A stretch of 64,000 bases of DNA from TMP-86 sp039807285 (lineage in GTDB: Bacteria; Pseudomonadota; Gammaproteobacteria; Steroidobacterales; Steroidobacteraceae), in contig JBGAGK010000018.1 in assembly GCA_044226785.1 (NCBI GenBank), positions 1-64,000 of the forward strand, in the 5' to 3' direction. Shown piece by piece: positions 63,046 through 64,000 of this stretch. Within the stretch, counting starts at the first letter, position 1; each line of letters starts with the position of its first letter. The translations under genes and the position numbers were made by a program. The notes below the pieces were generated by a model, which did not search any database, was not told where the DNA came from, and saw only the letters and a list, made by a program, of their open reading frames with translations.

Positions 63046-64000
63046 TTATGTTCGGCGAGCGAAGAGAATTCTCGTGAGCTTATGTATGTACGGTTGCATG
63101 TTACTATCGGTCAATAGCATGCGTGCAAGGACCCCGAAGTACAGAGCGAACGCCGCAACGTTGACCGCGATTCTAACCCAAATGGAATGTGCTTGAATTA
63201 TCACATCGGCGACGACGTATATCGCGATCGCGCCGCCGGTGAGCTTACCTAGCAGCATATTGTCGGGGCACATGTCAAAGTGTCGATGTGCGCTTCGCAC
63301 GGTCACTGTGTACTGCAGAATTGCTGCAAACATCAAGGCAATTGCGGCTCCTACCTCGGCAAAGCGTGGTATAAATGCGAAATTGAAGGCAGTAACTCCG
63401 GCAACTGTCAGGTAGTTGTTCCGGCTGATCTTCTTTGTTTGTCCCGAGACCAAAAAGCTGAAGTTGACGAAAAGGGTAAGTGAAAAGAACACTGTAGCCA
63501 AACATAGAAACGGGACGGAGATTCCCGCTCGATGGAACGGAGGCGCAGACATCAATTGAATGATCTGTGAGGCGAATAGACTGATTCCAAGGCATGTTGT
63601 CATCAATACGATAGTGATTCCACGAAACGCTGACGCAAATACCTGTTTGGAATTGCTCTGCCTATGGATTAGAAAGCGCTCTACATCCCATATTTGAGAG
63701 AATGGATTCCAGATCAACATTGTCAGTATGCTGGCGAATTTAAAGGCTAGTTCGAAAAGCCCAACGTCCTCCAGCGAACCAAATGCGCGGAGGTAATACC
63801 TGTTTGATTGGAGAATGTAGAGGCCTGCGAGTCCAGAAAGCCAAAGTGGCCAGCTAAATGACAACATGCGTCTGGCGAGGACCGGATCAAATCGGAGCCC
63901 ATTCTCGTACAGGACGTATGCAGTAAGCCCTGCGCAAAAGATCGACGACGATATTGCTCCACTCAAGATTACGCCGAGGACTCCCATTTTCAAGGACACA
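63046..64000 (-). CDS. Polysaccharide flippase/transporter (5' end outside window)
   Basis: The last 317 codons of a polytopic MOP-type transporter are in the window, with about nine to ten helices (for example LSFSWPLWLSGLAGLYIL and TIVLMTTCLGISLFASQII). The first codon visible is GTG inside the gene, so the true start lies beyond base 64000. It would be the third flippase of the window and the likely partner of the A/T-rich glycosyltransferase set. It is convergent with the GT4 gene at 61675. Confidence 0.78.
   Translation of the reverse strand, partial: VSLKMGVLGVILSGAISSSIFCAGLTAYVLYENGLRFDPVLARRMLSFSWPLWLSGLAGLYILQSNRYYLRAFGSLEDVGLFELAFKFASILTMLIWNPFSQIWDVERFLIHRQSNSKQVFASAFRGITIVLMTTCLGISLFASQIIQLMSAPPFHRAGISVPFLCLATVFFSLTLFVNFSFLVSGQTKKISRNNYLTVAGVTAFNFAFIPRFAEVGAAIALMFAAILQYTVTVRSAHRHFDMCPDNMLLGKLTGGAIAIYVVADVIIQAHSIWVRIAVNVAAFALYFGVLARMLLTDSNMQPYIHKLTRILFARRT

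Noticed and set aside
1..64000. CRISPR arrays, insertion sequences, prophage genes and Wzy polymerase.
   Set aside because: Searched by eye on both strands; no regularly spaced short repeats, transposase motifs, phage structural proteins or O-antigen polymerase-like protein could be supported. The GT-C protein at 25682 was considered for Wzy but its motifs fit DUF2029 transferases better.

Overview
The window is a 64-kb, mostly GC-rich stretch of a Gram-negative (proteobacterial) chromosome devoted almost entirely to surface polysaccharide assembly, modification and export. The strongest taxonomic signal is a complete prsK-prsR-xrtA block with epsB/E/F/G/L-type genes, the exosortase A/PEP-CTERM exopolysaccharide locus known from beta- and gammaproteobacteria. 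I cannot name a genus from sequence alone. No insertion sequence, integrase, phage gene or CRISPR array is visible.

Region 1 (1-20.6 kb) holds a first polymer system. It has a Wzz/GumC chain-length protein, a BY-type tyrosine kinase, two paralogous Wzx-like flippases, a GMC oxidoreductase, a PaaK/CapK-like adenylating enzyme and a GT4 glycosyltransferase. A tight minus-strand operon encodes an SGNH-like membrane protein, an FkbH-like HAD enzyme, a stand-alone acyl carrier protein, an MBOAT acyltransferase and a MaoC-SDR fusion. It reads as a dedicated acyl-decoration pathway. A methyltransferase, an asparagine-synthase-like amidotransferase, a sugar epimerase and WecB follow.

Region 2 (20.8-32.0 kb) is a translationally coupled chain: a membrane-anchored beta-propeller dehydrogenase fused to cytochrome c, GtrA, a GtrB-like GT2, an FG-GAP repeat protein and a GT-C transferase. 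It resembles a three-component Gtr glycan-modification cassette with two extra members. A divergent deacetylase, a GlpD-like flavoenzyme and a tandem double GT4 follow.

Region 3 (32.0-34.3 kb) has tRNA-Ala(GGC) and tRNA-Glu(TTC) behind one clear promoter, a small-protein/nucleotidyltransferase pair directly downstream, and a DegT-family aminotransferase closed by a hairpin terminator.

Region 4 (34.3-51.8 kb) is the XrtA locus. It contains two Ig-repeat lipoproteins, EpsB, a 66-residue PEP-CTERM protein with a sigma-54 promoter candidate, PrsK, PrsR, XrtA, EpsE, EpsF, EpsG, EpsL, an XrtA-type deacetylase and a FemAB-like protein, most with overlapping stops and starts. PrsK-PrsR is expected to drive sigma-54 transcription of PEP-CTERM substrates, XrtA to process them, and EpsB/E/F/G to start, size and export the polysaccharide.

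Region 5 (51.8-64 kb) is visibly more A/T-rich and switches strand often. It holds glycosyltransferases, a divergent DegT-like protein, a low-molecular-weight tyrosine phosphatase, an ATP-grasp enzyme, two more deacetylases, a secreted lyase/lectin-like protein and a flippase cut by the window edge. It looks like the variable, strain-specific end of the locus. No Wzy polymerase was recognised anywhere in the window.
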